The notes under the pieces are model-generated. The model was not told where the DNA came from and did no database searches. It saw only the letters and a program-made list of their open reading frames with translations. This document shows, piece after piece, positions 8,403 to 18,607 of a stretch of DNA of 64,000 nt. The position numbers and the translations under genes were made by a program. The DNA comes from PVC group bacterium (GTDB lineage: Bacteria; Verrucomicrobiota; Kiritimatiellia; CAIKKV01; CAITUY01), in assembly GCA_945890715.1 (NCBI GenBank), contig CAMDCX010000003.1, positions 1 through 64,000 on the forward strand, given 5' to 3'. How positions within the stretch are numbered: position 1 is the first letter of the stretch; the number at the start of each line of letters is the position of its first letter.

Positions 8403-9791
8403 TCACTCCACCGGGTACTTAATCCCCATGAGTTTCGTCACAGCCTTGCAATGGGCGGACCACTCCTCGTTATGCCATTCCCGACCTGCCTTGATTCGCT
8501 CCCCATACCACCCAAAGTCAAGCCCGTTGGGCGCACCCCAATGCGTTTTCTTCAACACCGACTCGACCGCATCCATCGTCTCCAATTCGTCCAAATTGGC
8601 CTTGATATAGTTGTAGGCATCCCGGAACGGCATGCCCCGCCCCACCAACTCCAGCGCGCGATCAGTGGCAAAAACGCCGGGCGAAAAACTTTTGAGCAAC
8701 GCCCCGGGATTGACCTCCATTCGTTCCGTCATCTGCGCCATGCTTCGCAGACAGGATCGGGTTGTGGCAACACCCTCCATGAAGGGACCCTTGGTTTCCT
8801 GAAGGTCGCGGTTATACCCACTGGGCAGGCTTCGGGCAATGTCCATCACGGCCAGTTCGCAGGCCATCACTCGAGCCACACGAGCCCGAACCAACTCCAC
8901 CACATCGGGATTATTCTTCTGCGGCATGATACTGCTTCCCGTGCCGTATTCCGCCGGCAAAGTGAAATATCCGAATTCGGGCATGGTGAACAGCATCAGA
9001 TCCTGCGCCAGGCGGGACAGCGAAAGCATCACCTGCGTCATCGCCTGAAGAATCAGCGTCTCGATCTTTCCGCGGGCATTGTTGGCATACAAGACATTGT
9101 GAACCGGGCGACTAAACCCGAGTAGGCGCGCGGTGAGCACCCGGTCAATCGGAAGCGGGACGCCATAACTGGCCGCCGAACCAAGCGGACACTGGTCATT
9201 CAAGTCATACACCGCCATCAGCAAAGCGACATCGTCAAGCAGACTCTCCGCATGCGCCGACGCCCATAACCCCACCGAACTGGGCATGGCTGGTTGCATA
9301 TGCGTTCGCCCGACCATGGGAACCGTCTCGTGCCGCTTGGCAAATCCCACCAGAACGGCCGCTAGCGCCAGAGTTTCAGATACCGCTCCAATTAACTCTT
9401 CCCGGGCAAATAAACGAAGATCCACCGCAACCTGGTCGTTCCGACTACGACCCGTGTGAATCTTTTTGCCCAAATCTCCCAGCTTCGCAGTGAGAATCCG
9501 CTCCACGGCCAAGTGAACATCCTGATCGTCCAGGGAAATCGAAAACTGCCCCGCTGCCGCGCGCTGCATGATGGATCCCAATTCCCGAATCACAGCCTTG
9601 CACTCGGCTCCGGTGATCACCTTCGGACGGATTGGCATTCGCGAAAGCATGGTGACATGGGCGGCCGATCCAATACAGTCAGCTTGAACCAACGCCAAGT
9701 CAAGTTGCAGGTCACTTCCGGCGGTAAAATCAAGAACAGAGGGATCAATTGAGCCCACCGTAGTTTTGCGTGTCATCTTACGAGATGTCAT
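8403..9791 (-). CDS. argH: Argininosuccinate lyase
   Basis: DVHLAVERILTAKLGDLGKKIHTGRSRNDQVAVDLRL; GSSIMPQKNNPDVVELVRAR fumarase/lyase signature. Confidence 0.95.
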   Translation of the reverse strand: MTSRKMTRKTTVGSIDPSVLDFTAGSDLQLDLALVQADCIGSAAHVTMLSRMPIRPKVITGAECKAVIRELGSIMQRAAAGQFSISLDDQDVHLAVERILTAKLGDLGKKIHTGRSRNDQVAVDLRLFAREELIGAVSETLALAAVLVGFAKRHETVPMVGRTHMQPAMPSSVGLWASAHAESLLDDVALLMAVYDLNDQCPLGSAASYGVPLPIDRVLTARLLGFSRPVHNVLYANNARGKIETLILQAMTQVMLSLSRLAQDLMLFTMPEFGYFTLPAEYGTGSSIMPQKNNPDVVELVRARVARVMACELAVMDIARSLPSGYNRDLQETKGPFMEGVATTRSCLRSMAQMTERMEVNPGALLKSFSPGVFATDRALELVGRGMPFRDAYNYIKANLDELETMDAVESVLKKTHWGAPNGLDFGWYGERIKAGREWHNEEWSAHCKAVTKLMGIKYPVE

Positions 9792-9820
9792 GGAATCTTT
9801 TCCTCTGCTGACCCGGATTT

Positions 9821-11092
9821 TCAGGGCTTCTGGTATCGTTTCTCAGCGTCGTCAATATAGGACTCTATTTTACTTTTTTCAAGCTCGGGAACCAACCCCT
9901 CCCCGGGCCTCGGATTCTGATCTCGTCGCTTCCCGTCCATATCCCGCTCCACTTCATCAAGATAGGCTTCGCGGGAACGGGTCAGGGCTTCCAACTGTTT
10001 CAGGGCGGATTCAGCCCGGCTTAATCGCCATTTCAAGATCGGGGTCCAGGCTCCAGAAACCACTCCCTCGTAAAAACGGCCATACAAATTGGCAATCGCC
10101 CCCAGTTCCGGAGCCTTTCCCATCGTGACCATCTGAAGCCGCTCCATCTTAAGGGCTGCCCCGTTCGCGACAGCAACGGGCCATTTCTTCCGCGCCTCCA
10201 TGATTTCACGGGGTTGGAGGCACACTGGTTCCGGGGTATTGAATTCCATGGGCAACTCCGCCTTCACCTGATCAATCAGGGCTAGAGAAAGCCCGCCAAA
10301 TTCCTGAATGGCGAGACCCTGCCGCTGCCGCCACTCCTTCCACTGGACTTCCATCCCTGCCACGGACTCCATCTGAACGCCCGCCACGGCAAGCCATTCC
10401 GGAGATATCGCCTCCTGTCGCACCACTCGCTCCAGAACCCGGTCGAGGGCCTCGGGAACAGAATTGATCCACGCCACCAGAAGCCCGCACAGCGCCTGCC
10501 GACTATGCCACCCCTCGGGAAGGTGTTTCCACCCCATCACGGCCGAGGCAGGGGTTGTCCCCAAGTCCACTCCGGAAACCTTCAGGATTTTTCGATTCAT
10601 GGCCACTTGTTCCTTGTTCAGATTCCGGGCAAGTCCCACGCTCAACCACCGGGGAATCTCAGGAATAACAGCGGGCAACTCCGCCTCACGACGGCGACGA
10701 TCCACAATTCCCGTCAGAATCAACCGGATCAACCCTTCCTGAATCAGGTCGTAATCCACTGTGCCCGTCCGGGACAGGATAAGGTCGCGCTTCAACACCT
10801 CTCCGTTTCGTGAGCAGGATACGGATACGGGTCCGGACTCCTCCAGGACAATTTCGATTACGTTCCGACGCTCCGAAGAAATGGGCATTCCCAGAAACCG
10901 CTCGAACTGAAGGGTCATGTCTTCAGCCCAGCGAGTATAATTGGTATTTTCGAGAGTATCTGATCCCACCACCCGGTAGCGGCCTGAGGCACTCAGGGTT
11001 ACAACCGGAACGGAAAATGCAGAAGGCACCCATAAAAGCAGGAGGCAGGCGGTGAACCATTGACTATTCAGCATCGGGAATTGAAAACTCAC
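9821..11092 (-). CDS. Hypothetical secreted protein
   Basis: 423-aa ORF with N-terminal signal-like segment; 4-bp overlap with the preceding zinc-ribbon gene. Confidence 0.7.
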   Translation of the reverse strand: MSFQFPMLNSQWFTACLLLLWVPSAFSVPVVTLSASGRYRVVGSDTLENTNYTRWAEDMTLQFERFLGMPISSERRNVIEIVLEESGPVSVSCSRNGEVLKRDLILSRTGTVDYDLIQEGLIRLILTGIVDRRRREAELPAVIPEIPRWLSVGLARNLNKEQVAMNRKILKVSGVDLGTTPASAVMGWKHLPEGWHSRQALCGLLVAWINSVPEALDRVLERVVRQEAISPEWLAVAGVQMESVAGMEVQWKEWRQRQGLAIQEFGGLSLALIDQVKAELPMEFNTPEPVCLQPREIMEARKKWPVAVANGAALKMERLQMVTMGKAPELGAIANLYGRFYEGVVSGAWTPILKWRLSRAESALKQLEALTRSREAYLDEVERDMDGKRRDQNPRPGEGLVPELEKSKIESYIDDAEKRYQKP

Positions 11093-11790
11093 GGAGCCAG
11101 CACCAGGGTGACCTTGGTGTCCTCGATCGCAACATTCTTCAGGAATGAAACCACTCGCTTTTCTCCGGTGATATCTGAAAACAAAGACCCAAAATAATCG
11201 ATCACAACATTTTTCGAGGATCCAGGCAGCGGAAGATGTCCGACTCGAGCCCGCTCAATCATCAAGACCCCGGCTTGAAATCCCGCCCGCATGTCCATGG
11301 TAACGGGAATCTTCACTTTAGCCAACCAGGCGATGTTCGTGGTCGGCACCCAGTCAAATCCTGCATAAAGGTCAAACATGCCCGTCTTGAGGTCAATGAT
11401 CAATTTCCCGGCCTTTCGGGACTTGGCCCGTTCCGTCAGAAATCCATTCAACTCCGCTTCCGTCAGGTCGATTTTGATTTCACGATTGTAGGACAACGCG
11501 GTTCGGGCCGCCTTTGCCTTGATCGGGATCTGGACCGAACCCGCGGCCTCGAAAAAGACAGGAGGTGCTTTGACCGGCCAGAGAATCGCCCCCGCCAATC
11601 CACCCACACTCAGGATCAGCACTCCCATCAACAAAACCCGGATCCATTTCCCATAATCAACTTCCCGCCGGGCATTCAAATCCGTCATGGATGTATCCTG
11701 CAGATTAAGCTTCTGTCCGCACGATGAGCAAAACACACGTCCCAGTTCATTTTGAAAACCACACTTTGAACACTCGATGCGAATAGCCAT
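11089..11790 (-). CDS. Zinc-ribbon, single-TM membrane protein of unknown function
   Basis: CSKCGFQNELGRVFCSSCGQKL double CxxC ribbon, TM helix VLLMGVLILSVGGLAGAILWP, then a beta-rich extracytoplasmic part. Confidence 0.75.
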   Translation of the reverse strand: MAIRIECSKCGFQNELGRVFCSSCGQKLNLQDTSMTDLNARREVDYGKWIRVLLMGVLILSVGGLAGAILWPVKAPPVFFEAAGSVQIPIKAKAARTALSYNREIKIDLTEAELNGFLTERAKSRKAGKLIIDLKTGMFDLYAGFDWVPTTNIAWLAKVKIPVTMDMRAGFQAGVLMIERARVGHLPLPGSSKNVVIDYFGSLFSDITGEKRVVSFLKNVAIEDTKVTLVLAP

Positions 11791-11813
11791 GGCGGTCCTT
11801 TCGAGCCTCGGGA

Positions 11814-12047
11814 TTATTTTTTACTCTCGGTCGATCCGGAGTCGGCGCTGGCGCCACTCTTGTAACTGGAACTCCGGTAGTCGGTTTGATAAAAACCCGA
11901 TCCTTTGAAAATAATCCCGGACCCGGAGCCCATTAATCGCTTCACAGTTCCCTTGCATGTGGGACAACGCTTTAGTTTCGCGTCTTTGATATTCTGAAAG
12001 ACTTCAAAATGGCCGCATTTCTTACATTCATAATCATAGGTCGGCAT
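11814..12047 (-). CDS. FmdB-family zinc ribbon protein
   Basis: MPTYDYECKKCGHFEVFQ...RCPTCKG typical of the family. Confidence 0.9.
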   Translation of the reverse strand: MPTYDYECKKCGHFEVFQNIKDAKLKRCPTCKGTVKRLMGSGSGIIFKGSGFYQTDYRSSSYKSGASADSGSTESKK

Positions 12048-12159
12048 AGTAACTCCAATTCAGAAAAGGCCTAAATCGTATCGGCGAAGCTCCGTCCTGT
12101 CAATGCTTCGAGAAAAACGGAGATACGGGAAACAGGAAGCATTCGCAGCCCGAAAAAGC

Positions 12160-12828
12160 CTATCCATTGACGTGAAGCCGATGAAGAATCTGCTCCACAA
12201 CCTGGTCAATGGAAAGGCCGGTTGTATCGACCACCTGGGCGTCGGGGGCAAGCTTAAGGGGAGCGGTTTTCCGCCCGGAATCACGCTGATCGCGTGTTTT
12301 TAGGGAATCCATGACCCGGTTGACATCCGCCGTTTCTCCGGCGGGCTTAAGTTCCGCATGACGGCGCCGGGCACGCTCCTCGGGACTTGCATCGAGATAA
12401 AACTTGGCGTCAGCCCCGGGAAACACCACCGTTCCAATATCGCGCCCTTCCATCACCAGATCTCCAAATTCGGCCATAGCCTGAAGCCATTGCGTCACCT
12501 GCGTCCTCACTTCAGGAATTGCCGCCACCCAGCTGACCTGTTCGCTGACGCGTTCGGTTCGAATCTCGGCCCGGGGCTCGACCCCATCAATCCGGTACCG
12601 CACCGCGCCCGCCTCGACAAAAAACACAACCTTCATGCAACCCATGGCGGCCACAACAGCCGCCGACTGCGCAGGGTCACAGCCCATCCCGGCGGCTTTC
12701 CAGGCAATCCCCCGGTACAAGGCGCCGGAATCCACATAGTGATACCCAAGCCCCGCCGCCACCTTTCGCGCCACGGTCGATTTCCCGGAGGCCGACGGCC
12801 CGTCAATTGCAATCACTTTATTCGGCAT
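12160..12828 (-). CDS. cmk: Cytidylate kinase
   Basis: VIAIDGPSASGKSTVARKVAAGLGYHYVDSGALYRGIAW; GRDIGTVVFPGADAKFYLDAS. Start at internal Met (12828). Confidence 0.95.
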   Translation of the reverse strand: MPNKVIAIDGPSASGKSTVARKVAAGLGYHYVDSGALYRGIAWKAAGMGCDPAQSAAVVAAMGCMKVVFFVEAGAVRYRIDGVEPRAEIRTERVSEQVSWVAAIPEVRTQVTQWLQAMAEFGDLVMEGRDIGTVVFPGADAKFYLDASPEERARRRHAELKPAGETADVNRVMDSLKTRDQRDSGRKTAPLKLAPDAQVVDTTGLSIDQVVEQILHRLHVNG

Positions 12829-14143
12829 GGCCGCCAACCTTTCGAAAATCATCCCAGAATTCCGGATAGGATTTGTTCACACAGGCAATATCGTCAAATC
12901 GCACGGGTGCGTCCGCAGTCATGGCAAGAATGGTCATCGCCATCGGAAGACGATGATCGCCGTAACTGTCAATCGACACTCCACCCCGCACCGTCGCCGG
13001 GCCCTCAATAACCATCCCGTCGGGTCGCTCTTCCACCTTGACCCCCATCCGGGTAAGATTGTCTACCACACTGCGGATCCGGTCGGATTCCTTGACCCGC
13101 AACTCGGCAGCGTCCCGGATAACCGTACGCCCCTCTGCGAGCGCACCGGCGACAGCGACCAGCGGAAGTTCATCAATCAAGTCAGGAATCTCAGCCCCGC
13201 AGATCTCAGTTCCCCGAAGCCGCCGCCCCTCGACGCGAATCGTGCCCATGTCCTCACAGGCTGTGGCATCAGTGCTTGCCTCAAAATGAATGGAAGCCCC
13301 CATGCGCCGCAAAACCGAAACCAGGGCATTCCGGCGGGGATTCCAGCCCACACCGGGCAACTCAACCGACCATCCCTCTCGGCAGGCTGCGGCCGTCATC
13401 CAGAATGCGGCGGAGGAAATATCGCCAGGCACATTCCAAGCGCGAGCCTGGATTTTCGGGCCTGCAGCGCCACAGCCCTTCAGGGAAACCCGAAGGCCAT
13501 CCACCCTGACCGGGATACCCATCGCCATCAGCAGTCGCTCCGTATGGTCACGCGTGGGACTGGCCTCCACAACCGTGGTCCGCCCTTCTGCAAACAAGCC
13601 GGCAAACAGCACGCAGGACTTCACCTGAGCCGAGGCGACCGGCGGGGCATACTCGATCCCACGCAGGGTTCCGCCCGTGATCCGGATCGGTGCGCACCCG
13701 TTATTCCCCAACAAATCAACAGCGGCTCCCATCCGGATCAATGGTTCGGAAATACGGCGCATGGGACGCGAGCGCAAGGAAGCATCCCCGGTCATTTCGG
13801 TGGTGAAAGTCTGTCCAGCCAGCAATCCGGCCAACAACCGGATACCGGTTCCTGAATTTCCCATATCCAATACTCCGGCAGGGCAATGAAACAATCCCCC
13901 GGTTCCCGTGATCCGGAGCTCATCCCCCATGAATTCAGCGTGGGCTCCCAGCCGGGTCATGGCCTCAAGAATCGTCACGCAGTCCTCACTCCGGAGAAAC
14001 CCCCGAACCGTCGAGGTGCCTGAAGCCAAGGATGCAAGCATGGCAATCCGGTGCGAAATACTCTTGTCTCCCGGAACCGACAAAACGCCGCGCATAGGCG
14101 GGCAAGGCGAGACCGTGATGCTCTTGGACTGTTGTGCGCTCAT
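12818..14143 (-). CDS. aroA: 3-phosphoshikimate 1-carboxyvinyltransferase (EPSP synthase)
   Basis: VPGDKSISHRIAMLASLASG; GNSGTGIRLLAGLLAG; ELRVKESDRI; SYGDHRLPMAM. Confidence 0.96.
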   Translation of the reverse strand: MSAQQSKSITVSPCPPMRGVLSVPGDKSISHRIAMLASLASGTSTVRGFLRSEDCVTILEAMTRLGAHAEFMGDELRITGTGGLFHCPAGVLDMGNSGTGIRLLAGLLAGQTFTTEMTGDASLRSRPMRRISEPLIRMGAAVDLLGNNGCAPIRITGGTLRGIEYAPPVASAQVKSCVLFAGLFAEGRTTVVEASPTRDHTERLLMAMGIPVRVDGLRVSLKGCGAAGPKIQARAWNVPGDISSAAFWMTAAACREGWSVELPGVGWNPRRNALVSVLRRMGASIHFEASTDATACEDMGTIRVEGRRLRGTEICGAEIPDLIDELPLVAVAGALAEGRTVIRDAAELRVKESDRIRSVVDNLTRMGVKVEERPDGMVIEGPATVRGGVSIDSYGDHRLPMAMTILAMTADAPVRFDDIACVNKSYPEFWDDFRKVGGHAE

Positions 14144-14230
14144 AAAAAGTGCCGCCACTTTAACGAGCGGAAGAGGCAAGATCAAATTCAAATCACCCCT
14201 CTCCACGCTTGGCATGAAAACCGGCGGGCG

Positions 14231-15271
14231 TTACCGGGCCAGTTGTCCGCAGGCGGCCTGGATGTCGGCACCCAGCGAATGGCGACGCGTTGCCTTGAAC
14301 CCGGCTTTCTTTAGTTCCGCCAGGAATTCCCCTACCCGCTGCTCCTGAGACCCGCGCAGAACCTGTCCCGCAACAACCGGCGCAGGGCCGGGTGCCGGAT
14401 TATAAGGGATCAGGTTTACATGCACTTGCAATCCGGTCAGCCATTCCTTTAGCCCCGCACAATCAGCATCCGTATCCGTCAATCCCTCCAGCATCAGAAT
14501 CTCGATCATCACCGGTTGACCGTGAACTGTATTCCGCTCCAGGATTGCCTCACGAAGTTCCGGGAGCGGCCATTGGCGGCAAAACGGCATCAGTTCATCG
14601 CGGATACCCTGCCGCACGCTGTGCAGACTCACGGCAAGCCCGACCGAGGGAAAGCACGAGGACAGACGGCGTATGCCCTCCGGGATCCCAAGCGTGGAAA
14701 CCAGAAGATGCCGGCCCGAAAGATGAAATCCGCCCGGGCTACTCAACTGCTCCAGCGCCGGGAACACGTTCTCCATGTTGTGAAAGGGCTCACCCATTCC
14801 CATAAAAACCACATTCCTGAGACGGCGTCCCTCCGCCTGAAGCATTTCCCCCGTCTGGACAATCTGATCCAGAATTTCCGCCGGGGTGAGGTTACGAACA
14901 TCCTTCAGTCTTCCGGTGGCGCAGAACAGGCATCCCGCAACGCACCCGGTCTGTGATGACACGCATACTGAGGATCGACCGGTCTTGATGCGAAGCAGAA
15001 CGCTTTCGATACGGCGGTCATCCCGGGTTTTGAACAACACCTTGCTGGCTCCATCCAAAACCGAATGAAGGGTTTCAATCCGCTCCAGTTCATGGAATCT
15101 CACCGCCGTGCTCACTTCGGATCGCATCCCTTCCGGCACCTCGCCGAGGGCGGCATCCTGACCTGAAAAAGAACGGAGAAAAACGGCTCGCACGCGCCGG
15201 ATCACCTGCGGGTCAAGCCGGAGCCGACGCCTCAGCGCTTCTAGTCCAACTTGGTCGACAAAGGAAATCAC
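14231..15271 (-). CDS. rlmN: 23S rRNA (adenine(2503)-C(2))-methyltransferase
   Basis: Radical SAM CVSSQTGCVAGCLFCATG; C-terminal GADIQAACGQLA with conserved Cys. Confidence 0.93.
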   Translation of the reverse strand: MISFVDQVGLEALRRRLRLDPQVIRRVRAVFLRSFSGQDAALGEVPEGMRSEVSTAVRFHELERIETLHSVLDGASKVLFKTRDDRRIESVLLRIKTGRSSVCVSSQTGCVAGCLFCATGRLKDVRNLTPAEILDQIVQTGEMLQAEGRRLRNVVFMGMGEPFHNMENVFPALEQLSSPGGFHLSGRHLLVSTLGIPEGIRRLSSCFPSVGLAVSLHSVRQGIRDELMPFCRQWPLPELREAILERNTVHGQPVMIEILMLEGLTDTDADCAGLKEWLTGLQVHVNLIPYNPAPGPAPVVAGQVLRGSQEQRVGEFLAELKKAGFKATRRHSLGADIQAACGQLAR

Positions 15272-17181
15272 TGTTCAAAATAGGTGTAACCGCGAATACC
15301 GGCTTTGTAGTCCTTCAGAAACGCATTCTTTTCCTTGGCGGTGATGAAGCCGTGCTTATAGGCCTTATCGGCACGCGACTTGATCGTCGCCACCATGCTT
15401 TCCGGGTCGTATTCCATGTACTTCAGAATTTCATCCACCCGATCCCCCGTGATCTGCTTGGCCGACTCAATACGGCCCTTGTCGTCAATCCTCACATGCA
15501 ACACGTTTGTGTTCCCCAGAAGATTATGCATATCCCCGATGGTTTCCTGATAAGCACCCGTCAGAAAAATGCCCATATAGTATTCTCGTCCATCCCATTC
15601 ATGGAGCGGCAGGACATGCTTGATATCGTGCAAATCAATGAACTTGTCGATCTTTCCATCCGAATCGCAGGTGATGTCCGCCAAAACCCCTTTGCGGGTC
15701 GGGCGCTGGCTGAGCCGGTGGATCGGCATAATCGGGAACAACTGATCAACGGCCCAGAAATCCGGAATGGACTGAAATACACTGAAGTTCCCGTAATACA
15801 CGTCGGCAATTGCGGAATCCAGACCCTCGAGTTCGTCGGGAATATACTTGCGTCCCCGCGTCATTTCGGACATCTGGCAGACGATGTGCCAGAAAATCGT
15901 TTCCGCCAGAGCCCGTTCGCGGAGCGAGATCGTTCCGTGAAGGAACAGGGTGCGCAGTTCGTCGCGATAGAACACGGCATCATGATAAGCCTCCTGCATG
16001 TTCCGGGGGGAAAGGGAATGGCAAACTTCCATCAGGTTTTGAAGCATCTCATGGGCATTCACATCCAGTTTCTCTGGAATGTTGAGGGGCTCGAAACGAC
16101 GCACATCCAGAATGTTGAAAATCAAAACCGAGTGATGCGCCACCGTGGCGCGCCCGGACTCGGTAATGAGTGTGGGATGCGGCACCCCACACTCATCAAG
16201 GGTATTCATGATCGTCTCGACCACCGTGGACGCATATTCGGCAGTAGAGTAATTGGTGCTACAGGCGAAATTGGTGTGGGAACCATCATAGTCCACGGCC
16301 AACCCTCCGCCCATATTCAGAATCCCCATTCCCGCCCCCTCACGAACGAGCTCAACATAGAAACGGCAGGCTTCCCGCAGCGCGGTACGCACCCTGCGGA
16401 TGTCCGACACCTGGCTACCCAGATGGTAGTGCAGCATCTGCAGACAGTCCAACCTGTCGCGCTGACGCAACTGATCGACCATCTCTATGATCTGACTGGC
16501 ATCGAGACCAAACTTGCTACGATCCCCACCCGACGAATCCCAATGCCCGCCGGCCCGACTCGACAACTTAGCGCGCACTCCCAGTACAGGCCGGATATCC
16601 AGACGCTCCGCTCGAGACAAAACAAGCTCCAGTTCACTGGGCATTTCTATAACCAGCACGGTGCGGGTCCCCATCTTCAAAGCCTGGAGAGCCATGTCGA
16701 TGAATTCCTCGTCCTTGTAGCCGTTGCAGATCACAAAGGCTTCCGGATCCTTCATGAGGGCGAGCGCGGCAATGAGCTCGGCCTTGCTGCCCGCCTCAAT
16801 GCCGTGGTGATACTCACGCCCGTATTCCGTGATATCGCCCACCACGGCGTCCTGCTGATTCACCTTGATGGGGAAAACACCACGATACTGCCCCTGGTAG
16901 GCGGCATCAAATATGGCCCACCGGAAACTCTCGTTGATCTCCTTGATGCGTGAGGCCAGGATGTTGGAAAAACGAATCAGAACGGGCATATTCAGCCCGC
17001 GCCCATGACACTCGTCAATCAAGTGCATGAGACTGATTTCCGTGGGACTTTTCGGACCGTTCGGGCGAACCATGACTTCACCGCCGGGCGAGATGTCAAA
17101 ATACCCCTGTCCCCAGTTCCGGATCCCGTACAATTCGGCGGAATTTTCCGCCGTCCACCGTGTCAATGCCTCATGCCTCAT
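15268..17181 (-). CDS. speA: Biosynthetic arginine decarboxylase
   Basis: FPIKVNQQDAVV PLP-lysine region, LHYHLGSQVSDIRRVRTA, NMGGGLAVDYDGS, C-terminal CDSDGKID. Confidence 0.95.
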   Translation of the reverse strand: MRHEALTRWTAENSAELYGIRNWGQGYFDISPGGEVMVRPNGPKSPTEISLMHLIDECHGRGLNMPVLIRFSNILASRIKEINESFRWAIFDAAYQGQYRGVFPIKVNQQDAVVGDITEYGREYHHGIEAGSKAELIAALALMKDPEAFVICNGYKDEEFIDMALQALKMGTRTVLVIEMPSELELVLSRAERLDIRPVLGVRAKLSSRAGGHWDSSGGDRSKFGLDASQIIEMVDQLRQRDRLDCLQMLHYHLGSQVSDIRRVRTALREACRFYVELVREGAGMGILNMGGGLAVDYDGSHTNFACSTNYSTAEYASTVVETIMNTLDECGVPHPTLITESGRATVAHHSVLIFNILDVRRFEPLNIPEKLDVNAHEMLQNLMEVCHSLSPRNMQEAYHDAVFYRDELRTLFLHGTISLRERALAETIFWHIVCQMSEMTRGRKYIPDELEGLDSAIADVYYGNFSVFQSIPDFWAVDQLFPIMPIHRLSQRPTRKGVLADITCDSDGKIDKFIDLHDIKHVLPLHEWDGREYYMGIFLTGAYQETIGDMHNLLGNTNVLHVRIDDKGRIESAKQITGDRVDEILKYMEYDPESMVATIKSRADKAYKHGFITAKEKNAFLKDYKAGIRGYTYFEQ

Positions 17182-17261
17182 TCCGTCGCCCTCCTACCAA
17201 GACATCAAAGCCGGAACATAACATGAGACGGGGTGATGTACAGTGAAAATGAACCCCTCTT

Positions 17262-18593
17262 TTACCGAATCTTCACCGGCTCAAACCGAGGCGCAAGGAG
17301 ATGATTAACGGCGAAAGCGACCAGATAGGCAAACGCACAAATGCTGAAGAGAATGGCATAACCAGCTGTCTCGCTGCCTGCCAACCTATAGTGATCCAGC
17401 ATCTTGCCTGTCATAATGGGAAAAATCATACCGCCCAACGATCCCGCCATACCCCCCAGCCCGATAATCGAGGCAATCGCCCGCTTGGGGAACATATCGG
17501 ACACCGAGGTGAATAGATTAGCAGACCAGGCTTGATGCGCAGCCCCCGCCAACCCGATCAACAGTACCGCAGGCCAGTCACCGACTTTTGTAACGAAAAA
17601 AATCGGCAGCACGCAAAGCGCAAACAGGAACATTCCAGTCTTACGGGCACGGGTCACACTCCATCCGGATTTTGCCAAATGACCGGTGATCCACCCGCCA
17701 AAAATACTGAGCACGGTAATGATCCCGTAAATGACAACGAGTAATGGCCAACTATGCTTGATGTCCAGATTTCGGGTCGTCTTGAAGTAGTCCGGGAGCC
17801 AAATGAGAAAAAACCACCAAACAGGGTCAGTCAGGAATTTCGCGACAATGAAAGACCAGACCTGACGGTAGCCCAAAAGAGCTTTCCAGGGAATCTTTTC
17901 CACCCGATCACTTTCCTCACGGTCACTAAGGATATGCTCAAGCTCCTTTGCATCCACCTCCTTATGCTTTTCGGGAGAATCATACATTTTGATCCAGAAC
18001 CAGAGCCAAACAAAGCCAATTATACCGGCCACGATGAAGGGCATCCCCCACCCGAACTTGATCGCCAGAAGCGGAACTAAAGCGGGTGCCAACAAGGCCC
18101 CAACATTAGTTCCTGAATTAAACAAACTGGTCGCAAAAGCACGTTCCCGCTTGGGGAACCACTGCGCCGTACTTTTGACGGCGGCGGGGAAGTTCCCGGC
18201 CTCGGCAAGCCCGAGCAGAACCCGACACAGTCCAAACGCCGCCACGGCCAATGCGGCAGCCCCGAATACCCGCCCTCCGATCTGAATACTGGCATGGCCG
18301 GGCATAATTGCCACGATGGCATGAGCCATCGCCGCCAGGCTCCAGCCTACCATCGAGACGGCATACCCGACCTTGACCCCGAACCGATCCACAAACCAGC
18401 CAAAGAACAACAGACCCAGTCCATAAGCGGCCTGGAACAGGGAATTAACAAGCCCGAAATCGGCCTTGCTCCATCCAAATTGCACATCCAGAAACTCTTT
18501 GATCAGGGAAAGAATTTGCCGGTCAATGTAATTGACCGTCGTGGCGAAAAAAAGCAGCGTGCAAACAACCCACCGGTAATTGCCCTTGAACAT
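17262..18593 (-). CDS. MFS transporter, ACS/hexuronate (ExuT-like) family
   Basis: FKGNYRWVVCTLLFFATTVNYIDRQILSLIK, AGNFPAAVKSTAQWFPKRERAFATSLFNSGTNVGALLAP typical of ExuT-like carriers. Start chosen at 18593 with upstream AAGGAGAG. Confidence 0.88.
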   Translation of the reverse strand: MFKGNYRWVVCTLLFFATTVNYIDRQILSLIKEFLDVQFGWSKADFGLVNSLFQAAYGLGLLFFGWFVDRFGVKVGYAVSMVGWSLAAMAHAIVAIMPGHASIQIGGRVFGAAALAVAAFGLCRVLLGLAEAGNFPAAVKSTAQWFPKRERAFATSLFNSGTNVGALLAPALVPLLAIKFGWGMPFIVAGIIGFVWLWFWIKMYDSPEKHKEVDAKELEHILSDREESDRVEKIPWKALLGYRQVWSFIVAKFLTDPVWWFFLIWLPDYFKTTRNLDIKHSWPLLVVIYGIITVLSIFGGWITGHLAKSGWSVTRARKTGMFLFALCVLPIFFVTKVGDWPAVLLIGLAGAAHQAWSANLFTSVSDMFPKRAIASIIGLGGMAGSLGGMIFPIMTGKMLDHYRLAGSETAGYAILFSICAFAYLVAFAVNHLLAPRFEPVKIR

Positions 18594-18607
18594 AGAGTTC
18601 TCTCCTT

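Noticed and set aside
12358-13855. Long plus-strand ORFs (217 and 342 aa) opposite cmk/aroA
   Set aside because: Overlap complete, well-supported genes on the minus strand; no domain signature.
15352-16953. 533-aa plus-strand ORF opposite speA
   Set aside because: Antisense shadow of a confidently identified speA; His/Arg/Gln-rich low-information translation without domain signatures.
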